Shown here one piece after another: positions 46,827 to 57,900 of a stretch of DNA of 64,000 bases; positions within the stretch are counted from its first letter, which is position 1; the number at the start of each line of letters is the position of its first letter. The stretch is from Modestobacter sp. VKM Ac-2986. GTDB lineage: Bacteria; Actinomycetota; Actinomycetes; Mycobacteriales; Geodermatophilaceae. The notes below the pieces were generated by a model, which saw nothing but the letters and a program-made list of their open reading frames with translations, had not been told where the DNA came from and ran no database searches. The DNA lies in contig NZ_JAPVBH010000004.1 in the NCBI RefSeq assembly GCF_026967795.1, positions 310,001 through 374,000 on the forward strand, given 5' to 3'. Position numbers and translations under genes: made by a program.

Positions 46827-47924
46827 TCAGGCGAACCGCGGCCCGAACTGCGCCTCGACCTGGGCGAGCAGCGCCTTGACCCGCTCGGCGTCACCGACCG
46901 GGCAGACCATGGTCACGTCGGCGGTGTGCACGACGACGCTGTCCCGCACGCCCACCAGGGCGATGACGTGCTCGGGGTCGTCGGAGAGCACCACGTTGCC
47001 CGAGCTGTCCAGGAGCACGGTCAGCCCACGCGTGGCGTTGCCGGCCTCGTCGAGGGTGAGCGTGTGCGCCAGCGCCGGCCACGAGCCGACGTCCAGCCAG
47101 TCGACGTCGAGGTCGACGACGACGACCCGGCCGGCCTCGGCGGCGGCCGGCTCGAGCACGGCGTAGTCGACGCTGATCTTCGGCAGCGTCGGGAAGACCT
47201 CGGCCAGGACGGCGTCCCGCTCCGGGCCCGCGGGTGCGGCGACGACCCGGTCCAGCCCGGCGGCGGAGGCCGGCAGGTGCTCGGCGAGTGCGTCGAGCAC
47301 CGTCTGCGCCCGCCAGACGAACATGCCGGAGTTCCACACGTACTCACCACTGGCCAGGTAGCCCTCGGCGGTGGCCCGGTCGGGCTTCTCGCGGAACGAG
47401 GCCGCCTCGGCCGCGCCGGGCACCTCGGTCGGGGCGCCCTTCTGCACGTAGCCGAAGCCGGTGGCCGGCGACGTCGGGGTGACCCCGAGGGTCACCAGCG
47501 CCCGGGGGCGGACGGCGAGGACGTCGTAGGCGGTGCCCAGCGCGGCGGCGAACTCCGCCACCGGGCGGATGACGTGGTCGGCGCTGACCACCGCGAGCTC
47601 GGCGTCGGGGTCGACGTCGGCCACCAGGGCGGCGGCGAGCCCGACCGCGTTCGCGGTGTCCCGGGCCACCGGCTCGAGCACCAGCCGGTCCGCGCGCAGC
47701 CGGGGCAGCGCGGCCCGGACGTCGTCGGCGTAGCGCGCCGCGGTGCAGACCCAGATCTGCTCGGCCGGGAGCACCGCCTCCAGCCGGGTGAACGCCTCGG
47801 CCAGCAGGCTGTGCGCACCCGTCTCGTCGGAGACGACGTCCAGGAGCTGCTTGGGTCGTGCCTGCCGGGACAGCGGCCAGAGCCTGGTCCCCGAACCGCC
47901 CGCCATGATCACCGCGTGTCGCAC
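46827..47924 (-). CDS. manC: Mannose-1-phosphate guanylyltransferase
   Basis: 365 aa. Makes GDP-mannose from mannose-1-P and GTP. Nucleotidyl loop AGGSGTRLWPLSRQARPKQ at the N-terminus; LVLEPVARDTANAVGLAAAL, VVSADHVI, GFGYVQKG, FREKPD and WNSGMFVWRA follow. No C-terminal isomerase domain, so monofunctional. GTG 47924 has GGAGG 7 nt upstream. It is 13 bp downstream of wbbL on the same strand, as Rv3264c follows wbbL1 in M. tuberculosis. It completes the ManA-ManB-ManC route within this window. Confidence 0.94.
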   Translation of the reverse strand: MRHAVIMAGGSGTRLWPLSRQARPKQLLDVVSDETGAHSLLAEAFTRLEAVLPAEQIWVCTAARYADDVRAALPRLRADRLVLEPVARDTANAVGLAAALVADVDPDAELAVVSADHVIRPVAEFAAALGTAYDVLAVRPRALVTLGVTPTSPATGFGYVQKGAPTEVPGAAEAASFREKPDRATAEGYLASGEYVWNSGMFVWRAQTVLDALAEHLPASAAGLDRVVAAPAGPERDAVLAEVFPTLPKISVDYAVLEPAAAEAGRVVVVDLDVDWLDVGSWPALAHTLTLDEAGNATRGLTVLLDSSGNVVLSDDPEHVIALVGVRDSVVVHTADVTMVCPVGDAERVKALLAQVEAQFGPRFA

Positions 47925-47937
47925 AGCCGTGCCTCCT

Positions 47938-48834
47938 TCAGTCCAGCTCGTCGGCGCCGCGCTGGAACGGGGCACCGGCGGCCACGCGGCCGCTGACGTA
48001 CGAGATCAGCATGCGCAGTCCCAGACCGACACGGAGCACCCCCCGAAGGGGTGCGTTCGCGATCCCCGGGTGCTGCGCGGACAGGTAGCGCAGCGCGCTG
48101 GTGTGGTGCGCCTTCTGCATCCGGTGCGGGGAGCGCCGGGTGGCGTGCCCGCCCTCGTGGACCACGACCGCCGAGGGCACGTAGACGTTGAGGTGGCCGC
48201 GGCGGCCCAGCCGGGCGGCGAGGTCGACGTCCTCGAAGTACATGAAGTAGCCGGGGTCGAAGCCGCCGACGGCGTGGAAGGCGGCCAGGTCGACCAGGAA
48301 GCAGGAGCCCGACAGCCACCCGGCCGGGCGCTCGCGCGGGGCCTCGCGCTCGCGGCGGTAGCGCGCCGTCCACGGGTTGCCCGCCCACGCCCAGCCGACC
48401 AGGGCGTGCCCGATGCCGGTGGACAGCCGGGGCAGGTCGCGCGCGGAGGGGTAGAGCTCGCCCTCGGGGGTCAGGATCGCCGGGCCCAGGGTCGCCGCCC
48501 GCGGCCAGCGGGCGGCGGCGGCCAGCAGCTCGTCGACCGCGCCGGGGGTGAAGCGGACGTCGGGGTTGGAGACCAGCGCCCATCCCTCGGTGACGTCGGC
48601 GAGCCCGGCGTTCACCGCGGCGCCGTAGCCGATGTTGCCCCCCGTCGGCAGCAGCCGGACGTTGTCGTGGGCCGCGCTCACCCGCTCCGGGGCGCCGTCG
48701 GTCGAGCCGTTGTCGGCCAGCACCACCTCGGTGGGCCCGGTGGTGGCCTCGGCCAGGGACTCGACGAAGCCGTCCAGGGCGGTGCCGGGTGAGTAGGTGA
48801 CGGCGACGACGCGCAGCGGGGAGGGGGCGACCAC
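47938..48834 (-). CDS. wbbL: Rhamnosyltransferase WbbL-like (GT2)
   Basis: 298 aa. GT2 fold: VVAVTYSPGTALDGFVESL, ADNGSTDGAPE, GGNIGYGAAVNAGLA, the D-x-D-like SNPDVRFTPG and WLSGSCFLVDLAAFHAVGGFDPGYFMYFEDVDLAARLG. In mycobacteria WbbL adds rhamnose to polyprenyl-PP-GlcNAc, making the linker between peptidoglycan and galactan, and uses the dTDP-rhamnose made by the rml enzymes. GTG 48834 follows TAGGGT by 6 nt. Divergent from glf. Confidence 0.9.
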   Translation of the reverse strand: MVAPSPLRVVAVTYSPGTALDGFVESLAEATTGPTEVVLADNGSTDGAPERVSAAHDNVRLLPTGGNIGYGAAVNAGLADVTEGWALVSNPDVRFTPGAVDELLAAAARWPRAATLGPAILTPEGELYPSARDLPRLSTGIGHALVGWAWAGNPWTARYRREREAPRERPAGWLSGSCFLVDLAAFHAVGGFDPGYFMYFEDVDLAARLGRRGHLNVYVPSAVVVHEGGHATRRSPHRMQKAHHTSALRYLSAQHPGIANAPLRGVLRVGLGLRMLISYVSGRVAAGAPFQRGADELD

Positions 48835-48840
48835 GCACCG

Positions 48841-48846
48841 ACCCTA
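48841..48846 (-). promoter_or_regulatory. -10 hexamer, probable leaderless start of wbbL
   Basis: TAGGGT, 6-nt gap (cggtgc) to GTG 48834. Confidence 0.5.
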
Positions 48847-48929
48847 GGCACTGCCCCCCGGCGCCGCCTCGGACGGCGCCGGAGGAGGGTCCGGACGGGC
48901 CCGCGCCGGGGTGCGTGGGGCCGATGTGA

Positions 48930-50192
<1,263 letters not shown>

Positions 50193-50197
50193 CCCCC

Positions 50198-52180
50198 ATG
50201 ACGACCACCGAAGCCGCACAGCCGGCCGCCGACCTCAGCGAGGCGGCCCCCGTCTCCCCCGAGACGGTCAGCGAGCCCGCAGCCGCCGACCTCACCTCGC
50301 ACAAGGCGGTCCACCTCCTGCAGCGGGTGCTCATGCCCCGCCCGGCCGACCAGCTGAAGGTCCGCAGCCTCTACCTCGACGAGCAGAACGCCGACGAGCG
50401 GGTCAAGCAGGACGGCCGCTACGCCGCCACCATCGCCGCCGGTGCCGAGGTCTCCTTCGCCACCTACTTCAACGCCTTCCCCGCCAGCTACTGGCGCCGG
50501 TGGAGCGTGCTGCGCACCGTCGTCCTGCAGGTCACCGTCGACGGCACCTGCCGCATCGACGTGCACCGGTCCAAGGCCGACGGCGAGTCGATGCACGTCA
50601 CCGGTGTCACCCACACCGGTGGCCGGCAGACCCTGGAGTTCGAGCTCGACCTCGCCCCGTTCATCGACGGCGGCTGGTACTGGTTCGACGTCACCGCCGA
50701 GACCGACACCGTGGTCAGCGAGTCCGGCTGGTACGCCCCGCAGGCGCCGGTCGAGGAGCCGAAGCTGGCGATCGGCATCTGCACCTACAACCGCCCGATC
50801 GACGCCCTGGCCGCGGCCAAGGCGCTGGTCGAGGACGACGCGGTGCTCGAGCGGCTGGCGCTGGTCACCATCGCCGACCAGGGCAACAACCACGTCAAGG
50901 ACGCCGCCGGCTACGCCGAGGTGAAGACGGCGCTGGGCGACCGGCTGCACGTGATCGAGCAGCCCAACCTGGGCGGCAGCGGCGGGTTCGCCCGCACCAT
51001 CCACGAGGCGTTCACCACCAGCGACGCCACGCACGTGATCCTGCTCGACGACGACATCATGATCGAGCCGGACAGCATCCTGCGGGCGCGCGCGTTCGCC
51101 GCCTACACCAAGAGCCCGACGCTGGTCGGCGGGCAGATGCTGGCCCTGCAGAACCGCTCGGTGCTGCACAGCATGGGCGAGATCGTCGACCGGTCGGACT
51201 TCTTCTGGACCAACGCCCCGAACACCTACTACCACCACGACTTCGGCAGCCGGACCCTGCGGGACTCCCGCGACCTGCACCGCCGCATCGACGTCGACTA
51301 CAACGGCTGGTGGATGTGCCTGATCCCCCGCGCCGTGGTGGAGAAGGTGGGCATGCCGCTGCCGGTCTTCATCAAGTGGGACGACGCCGAGTACGGCCTG
51401 CGCGCCTTCGCCGGCGGCTTCCCGACCGTGTCGCTGCCGGGCACCGCCATCTGGCACCTGTCCTGGGGCGACAAGGACGACGCCAGCGACTGGCAGGCCT
51501 ACTTCCACATCCGCAACCGGCTCATCGCCGCGGCGCTGCACTCCCCCTACCGCCACGGCGGGAAGATGTTCCGGGAGATGATCAAGGCCGACATGCGGTT
51601 CCTGATCAACCTGCAGTACTCCACGGTCGAGCTGCACCACAAGGCCTACCGGGACTTCCTGGCCGGCCCGGAGAAGCTCTTCGCCGACATGCCCACCTCG
51701 GTGGTGCAGGCCCGCAAGGTGCGCACCACGCACGCCGACGGCCAGGTGCTGGAGTCCTCCGCGGACCTGCCGCTGCCCTCGATGACCACCGCCAAGGCGC
51801 TGCGGTTCCGCCGGATCCCGGTGGGCGCCCGGTCGATCGGCTCCACGCTGGTCAAGGCGCTGGCGCACAACACCCGCCCGGTGGCCCCGGAGAACGTCGA
51901 GACCCCGCAGCTGAACCTGGCGTTCCAGGACGCCCAGTGGTTCCTGCTGTCCCGGCTCGACAGCGCCACCGTCGGCACCGCCGACGGCCGTGGGGTGACC
52001 TTCCGGCGCCGTGACCCGGCGACCTTCCGCCGGCTGGCCGCCACCTCGCTGCAGCTGCTGCGGCAGATGTCGACCGACTTCCCGACCCTGACCGAGCGGT
52101 ACCGGGCCGCGGCCGGCGAGCTCACCTCCATCGACCGCTGGACCACGGCGTTCGACGAGTGGGGCTACGAGCGCGTCTGA
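50198..52180 (+). CDS. glfT2: Galactofuranosyltransferase GlfT2
   Basis: 660 aa, close to mycobacterial GlfT2 (637 aa). An N-terminal beta-sandwich (about 60-180) is followed by a GT-A domain: LAIGICTYNRPIDALAA, EQPNLGGSGGFARTIHEA, the metal-binding LLDDDIMIEPDSI (about 282), WWMCLIPRAVVEKVG, IKWDDAEYGLRAFAGG (catalytic Asp) and WHLSWGD (His ligand). The C-terminal helical domain supports tetramerisation in the known structure. It polymerises alternating beta-1,5 and 1,6 galactofuranose. Ends at a strong terminator. Confidence 0.95.
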   Translation: MTTTEAAQPAADLSEAAPVSPETVSEPAAADLTSHKAVHLLQRVLMPRPADQLKVRSLYLDEQNADERVKQDGRYAATIAAGAEVSFATYFNAFPASYWRRWSVLRTVVLQVTVDGTCRIDVHRSKADGESMHVTGVTHTGGRQTLEFELDLAPFIDGGWYWFDVTAETDTVVSESGWYAPQAPVEEPKLAIGICTYNRPIDALAAAKALVEDDAVLERLALVTIADQGNNHVKDAAGYAEVKTALGDRLHVIEQPNLGGSGGFARTIHEAFTTSDATHVILLDDDIMIEPDSILRARAFAAYTKSPTLVGGQMLALQNRSVLHSMGEIVDRSDFFWTNAPNTYYHHDFGSRTLRDSRDLHRRIDVDYNGWWMCLIPRAVVEKVGMPLPVFIKWDDAEYGLRAFAGGFPTVSLPGTAIWHLSWGDKDDASDWQAYFHIRNRLIAAALHSPYRHGGKMFREMIKADMRFLINLQYSTVELHHKAYRDFLAGPEKLFADMPTSVVQARKVRTTHADGQVLESSADLPLPSMTTAKALRFRRIPVGARSIGSTLVKALAHNTRPVAPENVETPQLNLAFQDAQWFLLSRLDSATVGTADGRGVTFRRRDPATFRRLAATSLQLLRQMSTDFPTLTERYRAAAGELTSIDRWTTAFDEWGYERV

Positions 52181-52190
52181 CCCCCGCAGC

Positions 52191-52234
52191 AACGACTGAG
52201 GCCCCCGACCACACGGTCGGGGGCCTCAGTCGTT
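52191..52234. terminator. Perfect 20-bp stem terminator after glfT2
   Basis: Arms 52191-52210 and 52215-52234 are fully complementary with the 4-nt loop ACAC. It starts 10 nt after the glfT2 stop. Confidence 0.9.
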
Positions 52235-52236
52235 CC

Positions 52237-52295
52237 GGCCTCTCTGCAGGGCCCCGCCGCGAGCTCGCGAGTGGTGGGGGGCAGAGAGGTCCTTC
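52237..52295 (-). terminator. Dispersed hairpin family member F
   Basis: Arms CCTCTCTGC / GCAGAGAGG, core CCGCGAGCTCGCGAGTGG, ends GGTCCTTC. Second of two tandem copies behind glfT1. Confidence 0.8.
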
Positions 52296-52297
52296 GT

Positions 52298-52353
52298 CTG
52301 CTGCAGGGGCCCACCACGAGCCTGCGAGTGGTGGGGGGCAGCAGGGTCCTTCC
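52298..52353 (-). terminator. Dispersed hairpin family member G, directly after glfT1
   Basis: Arms CTGCTGC / GCAGCAG, core CCACCACGAGCCTGCGAG, ends GGGTCCTTCC. Abuts the glfT1 stop. Confidence 0.8.
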
Positions 52354-53259
52354 TCAGGCCCCGGGGCGGCTGAAGCGCTCGCGGCGGCCGGACCGGGTCA
52401 GCCGCAGCCACTCCCGGAAGCCGGCGCGGTCGCGGCGGGTGACGAGGAAGAACCAGCCGAACCGGACGAACTCCAGCGGCAGCAGCCACCGCATGCCGGG
52501 CTGGGCCATCAGGTAGCCGCGGTTGCGGTAGGTGAAGAAGCGCTTGACGTCGTTGCCCGGGTACTGCGCCGACAGCCGGCCGCCGAGGATCGGCTCGAAC
52601 TCCGTCGTCCCCTCGGGGTGCAGGTAGGCCGCCGCGGTGCAGGTGCCGAAGGGCAGCCCGGCGCGCAGCAGCCGGCGGTGGACCTCGGTCTCGTCGCCAC
52701 GGAAGAACAGCCGGTAGTCGGGGACGCCGACGACGTCGAGGGCCTCGGCCCGGAACAGCGCGCCGTTGAACAGCGAGGCGTAGCTGGGCAGCAGCTCGAC
52801 GCCGGCGAAGTCGCTGCGGCGGCGGCGCCAGCGCAGCCCGCGGCGGAGCGGGAAGGCCAGCTTGTCCGGGTCGGCCTGGTCGGTGACCAGCGGGGAGACC
52901 TCGGCCAGGCCGTGGCGCTCCGCGCAGTCCATCAGCGTCCGGAGCACCTGGTCGTCGGCGGGGCGGCCGTCGTCGTCGGCGCACCACACCCAGTCCGCCC
53001 CCAGGGCCAGGGCGTGCAGCATGCCCAGGGCGAAGCCACCGGCCCCGCCGAGGTTGCGCTCGCTGGGCAGGTAGGTGACCGGCAGCCCGCTGGCGGCGAC
53101 GACGTCCTCGGCGGACTGGTCGGGGCCGTTGTCGACGACGACCACGTGGTCGGGCCGGCGGGTCTGGCCGGCGATCGCCGCGAGGCTGGCCGTGAGCAGC
53201 TCCCGGCGGTGCCGGGTGACGATCACGGCGACCACCCGGCCGCCGTCCGCCGGGCTCAC
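52354..53259 (-). CDS. glfT1: Galactofuranosyltransferase GlfT1-like (GT2)
   Basis: 301 aa. GT2 fold: VVAVIVTRHRRELLTASLAA, VVDNGPDQSAED, LGGAGGFALGMLHAL, metal-binding WCADDDGRPAD and FFRGDETEVHRRLLRAG. Its order glfT1-wzt-wzm matches Rv3782-Rv3781-Rv3783, where GlfT1 adds the first galactofuranose residues to the rhamnosyl linker. GTG 53259 overlaps the wzt stop by 4 nt. Two family hairpins follow the stop. Confidence 0.9.
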   Translation of the reverse strand: MSPADGGRVVAVIVTRHRRELLTASLAAIAGQTRRPDHVVVVDNGPDQSAEDVVAASGLPVTYLPSERNLGGAGGFALGMLHALALGADWVWCADDDGRPADDQVLRTLMDCAERHGLAEVSPLVTDQADPDKLAFPLRRGLRWRRRRSDFAGVELLPSYASLFNGALFRAEALDVVGVPDYRLFFRGDETEVHRRLLRAGLPFGTCTAAAYLHPEGTTEFEPILGGRLSAQYPGNDVKRFFTYRNRGYLMAQPGMRWLLPLEFVRFGWFFLVTRRDRAGFREWLRLTRSGRRERFSRPGA

Positions 53260-54062
53260 GCCTCGGCGCTCCCGCGCTCGCGGCTGGTCTTCTCCGGCGT
53301 CCGGTAGTCATCGCCCTTGTATGCCTTGAGGACGTCCTCGAGGTCGCCGTGGGCCTTGATCTGGCCGTGCTCCATCCAGATCGCGGTGTCGCAGAGGTCG
53401 CGGAGGAAGGCGTCGGAGTGCGAGGCGAACACCAGCAGACCGGAGCGCTCGACCAGTTCCTTGAGCCGCTTCTTGGACTTGTCCAGGAAGTTGGAGTCGA
53501 CCGCGCCGATCCCCTCGTCCAGCAGCAGGATCTCCGGGTCGATGCTGGTGACCACACCCAGGGCCAGCCGCACGCGCATGCCGGTGGAGTAGGTGCGCAG
53601 CGGCATGCGGAGGAAGTCGCCGAGCTCGGTGAACTCGGCGATGTCGTCGACCCGCGCCTCCATCTCCTTGCGCGTCATGCCGAGGAACAGCCCGCGCACG
53701 ATGATGTTCTCCAGGCCCGAGACCTCCGGGTCCATGCCGACGCCGAGGTCGAACACCGGCGCGACCCGCCCGTTGATCGAGGCGGTGCCGCGGGTGGGCT
53801 CGTAGATGCCCGACAGCAGGCGCAGCAGCGTGGACTTGCCCGCTCCGTTGTGCCCGACCAGGCCCACCCGGGCCCCGTGCTCGAGGTGCACGTCGATGTC
53901 GCGCAGCGCCTCGATGATCGGGACCTTGCTGCCGCTGGCGATGTTGCCACCGACCAGGCCCATCACCGTCTTCTTCAGCGACCGGCTGCGGGCGTCGAAG
54001 ATCGGGAAGTCGACGCAGGCCCCCCTGGTGTCGATGCTGACCTGCTGCATTGTCGAGGACAT
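53256..54062 (-). CDS. wzt: Galactan ABC exporter ATPase (Wzt/RfbE-like)
   Basis: 268 aa. Walker A GHNGAGKSTLLRLL, ABC signature YSTGMRVRLALGV, Walker B EILLLDEGIGAVD and switch FASHSDAF. The N-terminal start VDFPIFDARSRSLKK is typical of polysaccharide exporters, and the short length without a carbohydrate-binding C-terminus matches Rv3781. ATG 54062; GTG 54068 would overlap the wzm stop by 4 nt and is equally possible. Coupled to glfT1. Confidence 0.92.
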   Translation of the reverse strand: MSSTMQQVSIDTRGACVDFPIFDARSRSLKKTVMGLVGGNIASGSKVPIIEALRDIDVHLEHGARVGLVGHNGAGKSTLLRLLSGIYEPTRGTASINGRVAPVFDLGVGMDPEVSGLENIIVRGLFLGMTRKEMEARVDDIAEFTELGDFLRMPLRTYSTGMRVRLALGVVTSIDPEILLLDEGIGAVDSNFLDKSKKRLKELVERSGLLVFASHSDAFLRDLCDTAIWMEHGQIKAHGDLEDVLKAYKGDDYRTPEKTSRERGSAEA

Positions 54063-54064
54063 GC

Positions 54065-54898
54065 TCACACCCAATACGAGACGCGGGCGCGGTACCGGCG
54101 CAGCACGACCATCGTGAGCGCCCAGCCCACGACGGTGATGGCCAGGACCACGATCCAGTGGTGCAGTAGCTGGTCCTGCCCGAGCAAGGGACGCCGGACG
54201 ATCTCCAGGAAGTGCAGGAAGGGGTTGAACTCGGCGAGCTTCGCGCGCTCGGCGATCGTCGGGTTGGGGCTGCGGGCCAGCTCGTCGTAGATCCAGACGA
54301 TCGGCGTCAGGAAGAAGGCGAGCTGGACGATCGACTGCGCGATCGGGACGAAGTCGCGGAACCGGGTGGCGACGATGCCCAGCAGCAGGGCCGCCCAGGC
54401 GCCGTTGAGCGCGAGCAGCCCGAACGCCGGGATCACGGCCAGGGCGGTCCACTTCAGGTCCTGGTGGAAGATGAAGAGCATGACCACGTAGACCACGAGG
54501 TTGTGCAGGAAGAACAGCGTCTGCCGCCACACCAGCCGGTAGATGTGCACGCTCAGCGGTGCCGGCAGGTGGGTGATCAGGCCGACGTTGGAGGTGAACA
54601 CCTCCGCACCCTCGTTGATGCAGCCGGAGATGAAGCCCCAGACGATGAAGCCCACCAGGACGTGGGGCAGCTGGATGGCCAGGTCGTTGTCGAACAGGCC
54701 GGCGTAGAGCGTCCCCAGCGCGATGGCCGTGACGGCCATCGTCAGCGAGATCCAGATCGGCCCCAGGAACGAGCGGCGGTACCGCTGGCGGATGTCCTGC
54801 CAGCCGAGGTGTCCCCACAGAGCGCGCTGTGCCCACCCCCGGCGGAGATCGGACACGGCCGCGCCGAAGGTCGACCCGGTCAGCTGAGCAGTTGCCAC
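54065..54898 (-). CDS. wzm: Galactan ABC exporter permease (Wzm/RfbD-like)
   Basis: 277 aa with six membrane helices. N-terminal amphipathic segment LRRGWAQRALWGHLGWQDIRQRYRRSFLGPIW is family typical, as are PAPLSVHIYRLVWRQ and NPFLHFLEIVRRPLL. With Wzt it flips lipid-linked galactan to the outer face. GTG 54898 lies 7 nt after TAGCGT, so it can be transcribed independently of the LGFP gene 62 bp upstream. Confidence 0.92.
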   Translation of the reverse strand: MATAQLTGSTFGAAVSDLRRGWAQRALWGHLGWQDIRQRYRRSFLGPIWISLTMAVTAIALGTLYAGLFDNDLAIQLPHVLVGFIVWGFISGCINEGAEVFTSNVGLITHLPAPLSVHIYRLVWRQTLFFLHNLVVYVVMLFIFHQDLKWTALAVIPAFGLLALNGAWAALLLGIVATRFRDFVPIAQSIVQLAFFLTPIVWIYDELARSPNPTIAERAKLAEFNPFLHFLEIVRRPLLGQDQLLHHWIVVLAITVVGWALTMVVLRRYRARVSYWV

Positions 54899-54905
54899 GG
54901 ATCCC

Positions 54906-54911
54906 ACGCTA
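54906..54911 (-). promoter_or_regulatory. -10 hexamer, probable leaderless start of wzm
   Basis: TAGCGT, 7-nt gap (gggatcc) to GTG 54898. Confidence 0.5.
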
Positions 54912-54960
54912 CCTGGGCCCACCTGCCGCTCCACGTCGGCAGGCAGGACTGCGGGCACCG

Positions 54961-57900
54961 TCACGAACCAGCGTTCACAGAGACCACACCGGCACCGGAC
55001 ACGCTGATCGTGCCCCGCTGGAAGTCCTGCACGGTGCCCCCGCCGGCCGCCGTCCGGACGTCGCCCGTCGGGTAGCCCAGCGACCCGTTCTCCCAGCCGG
55101 TGCGGGCCCAGGCGTCGCGGACCGCGCCGCGGACGGCGTGCGCCCCGGTGACGGGCGTCCAGTAGACCGACCCGCCCTGGAACTGCACGAACCGCCCGCC
55201 GCCGGACAGCGCCACCGTGTCGGTGGTCGGCCAGCCCAGCGGACCGTTCTCCCACCCCTGCGCCTCCCAGGCGGGGAAGAGCTCCTTCACGACCACGCGG
55301 GCGCCGGTCGTGGGACCGGCGTAGACCGAGCCGCCCTGGAACGTCTGGAACGACCCACCCGCGGCCAGTGACCGCTCGGCACCCGTGGGGTAGCCGAGCC
55401 CGCCGTTCTCCCAGCCGGCCCGGCCCCACGCATCGCGGACCGCGCCGCGGACGACGTGCGCGCCGGTGCCGGGCGTCCAGTAGACCGACCCGCCCTGGAA
55501 CTGCACGAACCGCCCACCACCGGACAGCGCCACCGTGTCGGTGGTCGGCCAGCCCAGCGGACCGTTCTCCCACCCCTGCGCCTCCCAGGCGGGGAAGAGC
55601 TCCTTCACGACCACGCGGGCGCCGGTCGTGGGACCGGCGTAGACCGAGCCGCCCTGGAACGTCTGGAACGACCCACCCGCGGCCAGTGACCGCTCGGCAC
55701 CCGTGGGGTAGCCGAGCCCGCCGTTCTCCCAGCCGGCCCGGCCCCACGCATCGCGGACCGCGCCGCGGACGACGTGCGCGCCGGTGCCGGGCGTCCAGTA
55801 GACCGACCCGCCCTGGAACTGCACGAACCGTCCCCCGCCGGAGAGCGCGACGGTGCCGGCGGTCGGGTACCCCAGCGGGCCGTTCTCCCAGCCCTGCGCA
55901 CCCCACGCGGGGAACAGCTCCCGCGCGACCGCACGCGCCCCGGTCGTCGGGCCGGCGTAGACCGAGCCGTTCTCGAACTGCTGGAACGACCCGCCGCCGG
56001 CCAGCGGCCGGACCTCCGAGGTCGGGAAGCCCAGCGGCGCCACGCCCTGCACGGCGGCCGCAGCCGCCTCGAACGCGGTGGTCACCGCCTGGGCGCCCGC
56101 GGCCGTCACGTAGACCGTGCCGCCGGCGAAGGACTGGGTGAGCACACCCGGGGTCGCCGTGACCGCCGGGCCCGCGGGGTGGCCCAGCGGGCCGTGCTCC
56201 CAGCCCGACCGCGCCCACACCGCACGCACCTGGGCCGGCACCGTCGTCACCCCGGAGGCGGTCCGGTACAGCGACCCGCCCTCGAAGTGCTGGAACGTCG
56301 CCGTCCCGTCGGGGGTACGGCCGGCGTCGGACGTGGGCAGGCCCAGCGCACCGCCGGGGCCGCCCGCCGCATCGAGGTCGGCCAGCATCGCACCGGAGAC
56401 GGCGTGGCTGCCGGTCGTCGCGGACGCGTAGACCCGTCCGCCCTGGAACTCGCCCACCTGACCGCGTCCACCCGGGACGTCGGCCGCGTCGGCCACCGGC
56501 CAGCCCAGCGGGCCGGTCTCGGCACCTGCGGCCACCCAGCCGGTGCGGACGGCGTCGGGCACCGTGCGCGCACCGGTCGTCGCCGTCCAGTACAGCCAGG
56601 CGGTCTGGAAGCGCTGCGCGCACCCGCCCGCGGCGAGGCCGCAGGTGGTGTCGCCGGCCGGGTAGCCCAGCGGGCCGGTCTCCCCGCCCGAGGCCGCCCA
56701 CTTGTCGCGCACCGCACCGGGCAGCACCACGTGGGCGCCGCTGTCCGGGGACCAGTAGACGGAGCCGCGCTCGAAGTCGGCGACCTCACCGCGCCCGTCG
56801 GGCAGCCGGGCCTGGTCGCGGACCGGGTAGCCCAGCCGGCCGCCCTCCCAGCCGGTGGTCCCCCACTCCGTGCGCACGGGCCCGGAGACCGTGTGCGCCC
56901 CCGTGGCCGGCGACCAGTAGACCGACGCCCCCTGGAACGCCTGGAAGCAGCCGCCACCGGCCAGCCCGCAGGTGGAGTCGCCGGTGGGCATGCCCAGCGG
57001 CCCGCGCTCCCAGCCGCCGGCGGCCCACCTGTCCCGGACGGCGCCCGGGAGCACGATGCGCGCACCGGTGGCCGCGGAGGCGTAGACCGAGCCGCGCTGG
57101 AACTCCACGAAGGTGCCCGCACCGCCGAGGACGGTGGTCTGGTCACCGACCGGGTAGCCGAGCCGGCCGCCCTCCCAGCCCGTCGTGCCCCAGCGGTCGC
57201 GGACCTGGCCGCCCACCGTGTGCGCGCCGGTCGCCGGCGACCAGTAGACCGAGGCCCGCTCGAAGGCCTGGAAGCAGCCGCCGCCGGCCAGCCCGCAGGT
57301 GGTGTCACCGACCGGGTAGCCCAGCGGGCCGCCCTCCCAGCCCGAGGCCGCCCACTTGTCGCGCACCGCACCGGGCAGCACCACGTGGGCGCCGCTGGCC
57401 GGGGACCAGTAGACCGACCCGCGCTGGAACTCCGCGATCTCGCCGCGCCCGTCGGGCAGCCGGCCCTGGTCGCGGACCGGGTAGCCCAGTCGGCCGCCCT
57501 CCCAGCCGGTGGTCCCCCACTCGGCGCGCACCTGACCGGAGACGGTGTGCGCACCGGTGGCCGAGGACCAGTAGACCGAGCCGCGCTCGAAGTCCTGGAG
57601 GCAGCCGCCGCCGGCCAGCCCGCACACCGGGTCGCCGGTGGGCCAGCCCAGCCAGCCGCCCTCCCAGCCGGTCGTGCCCCACTTGTCGCGGACCGGGCCG
57701 TACAGGACGTGGTGCACGCCGCTCACCGGCGACCAGTAGACCGCGCCCTTGGCGTAGGCCTGGTAGCAGCCGCCGGCCGGGAGCCCGCAGACCACGCTGG
57801 CCTGGGCGCTGCCGAGGATCCCGGTGTTGCCCCCCAGCTCGGCCCACCGGCGGGTGACGTTCGCCGCGCCGGGGACCTGCGTGGAGCCGAACCAGTCGGT

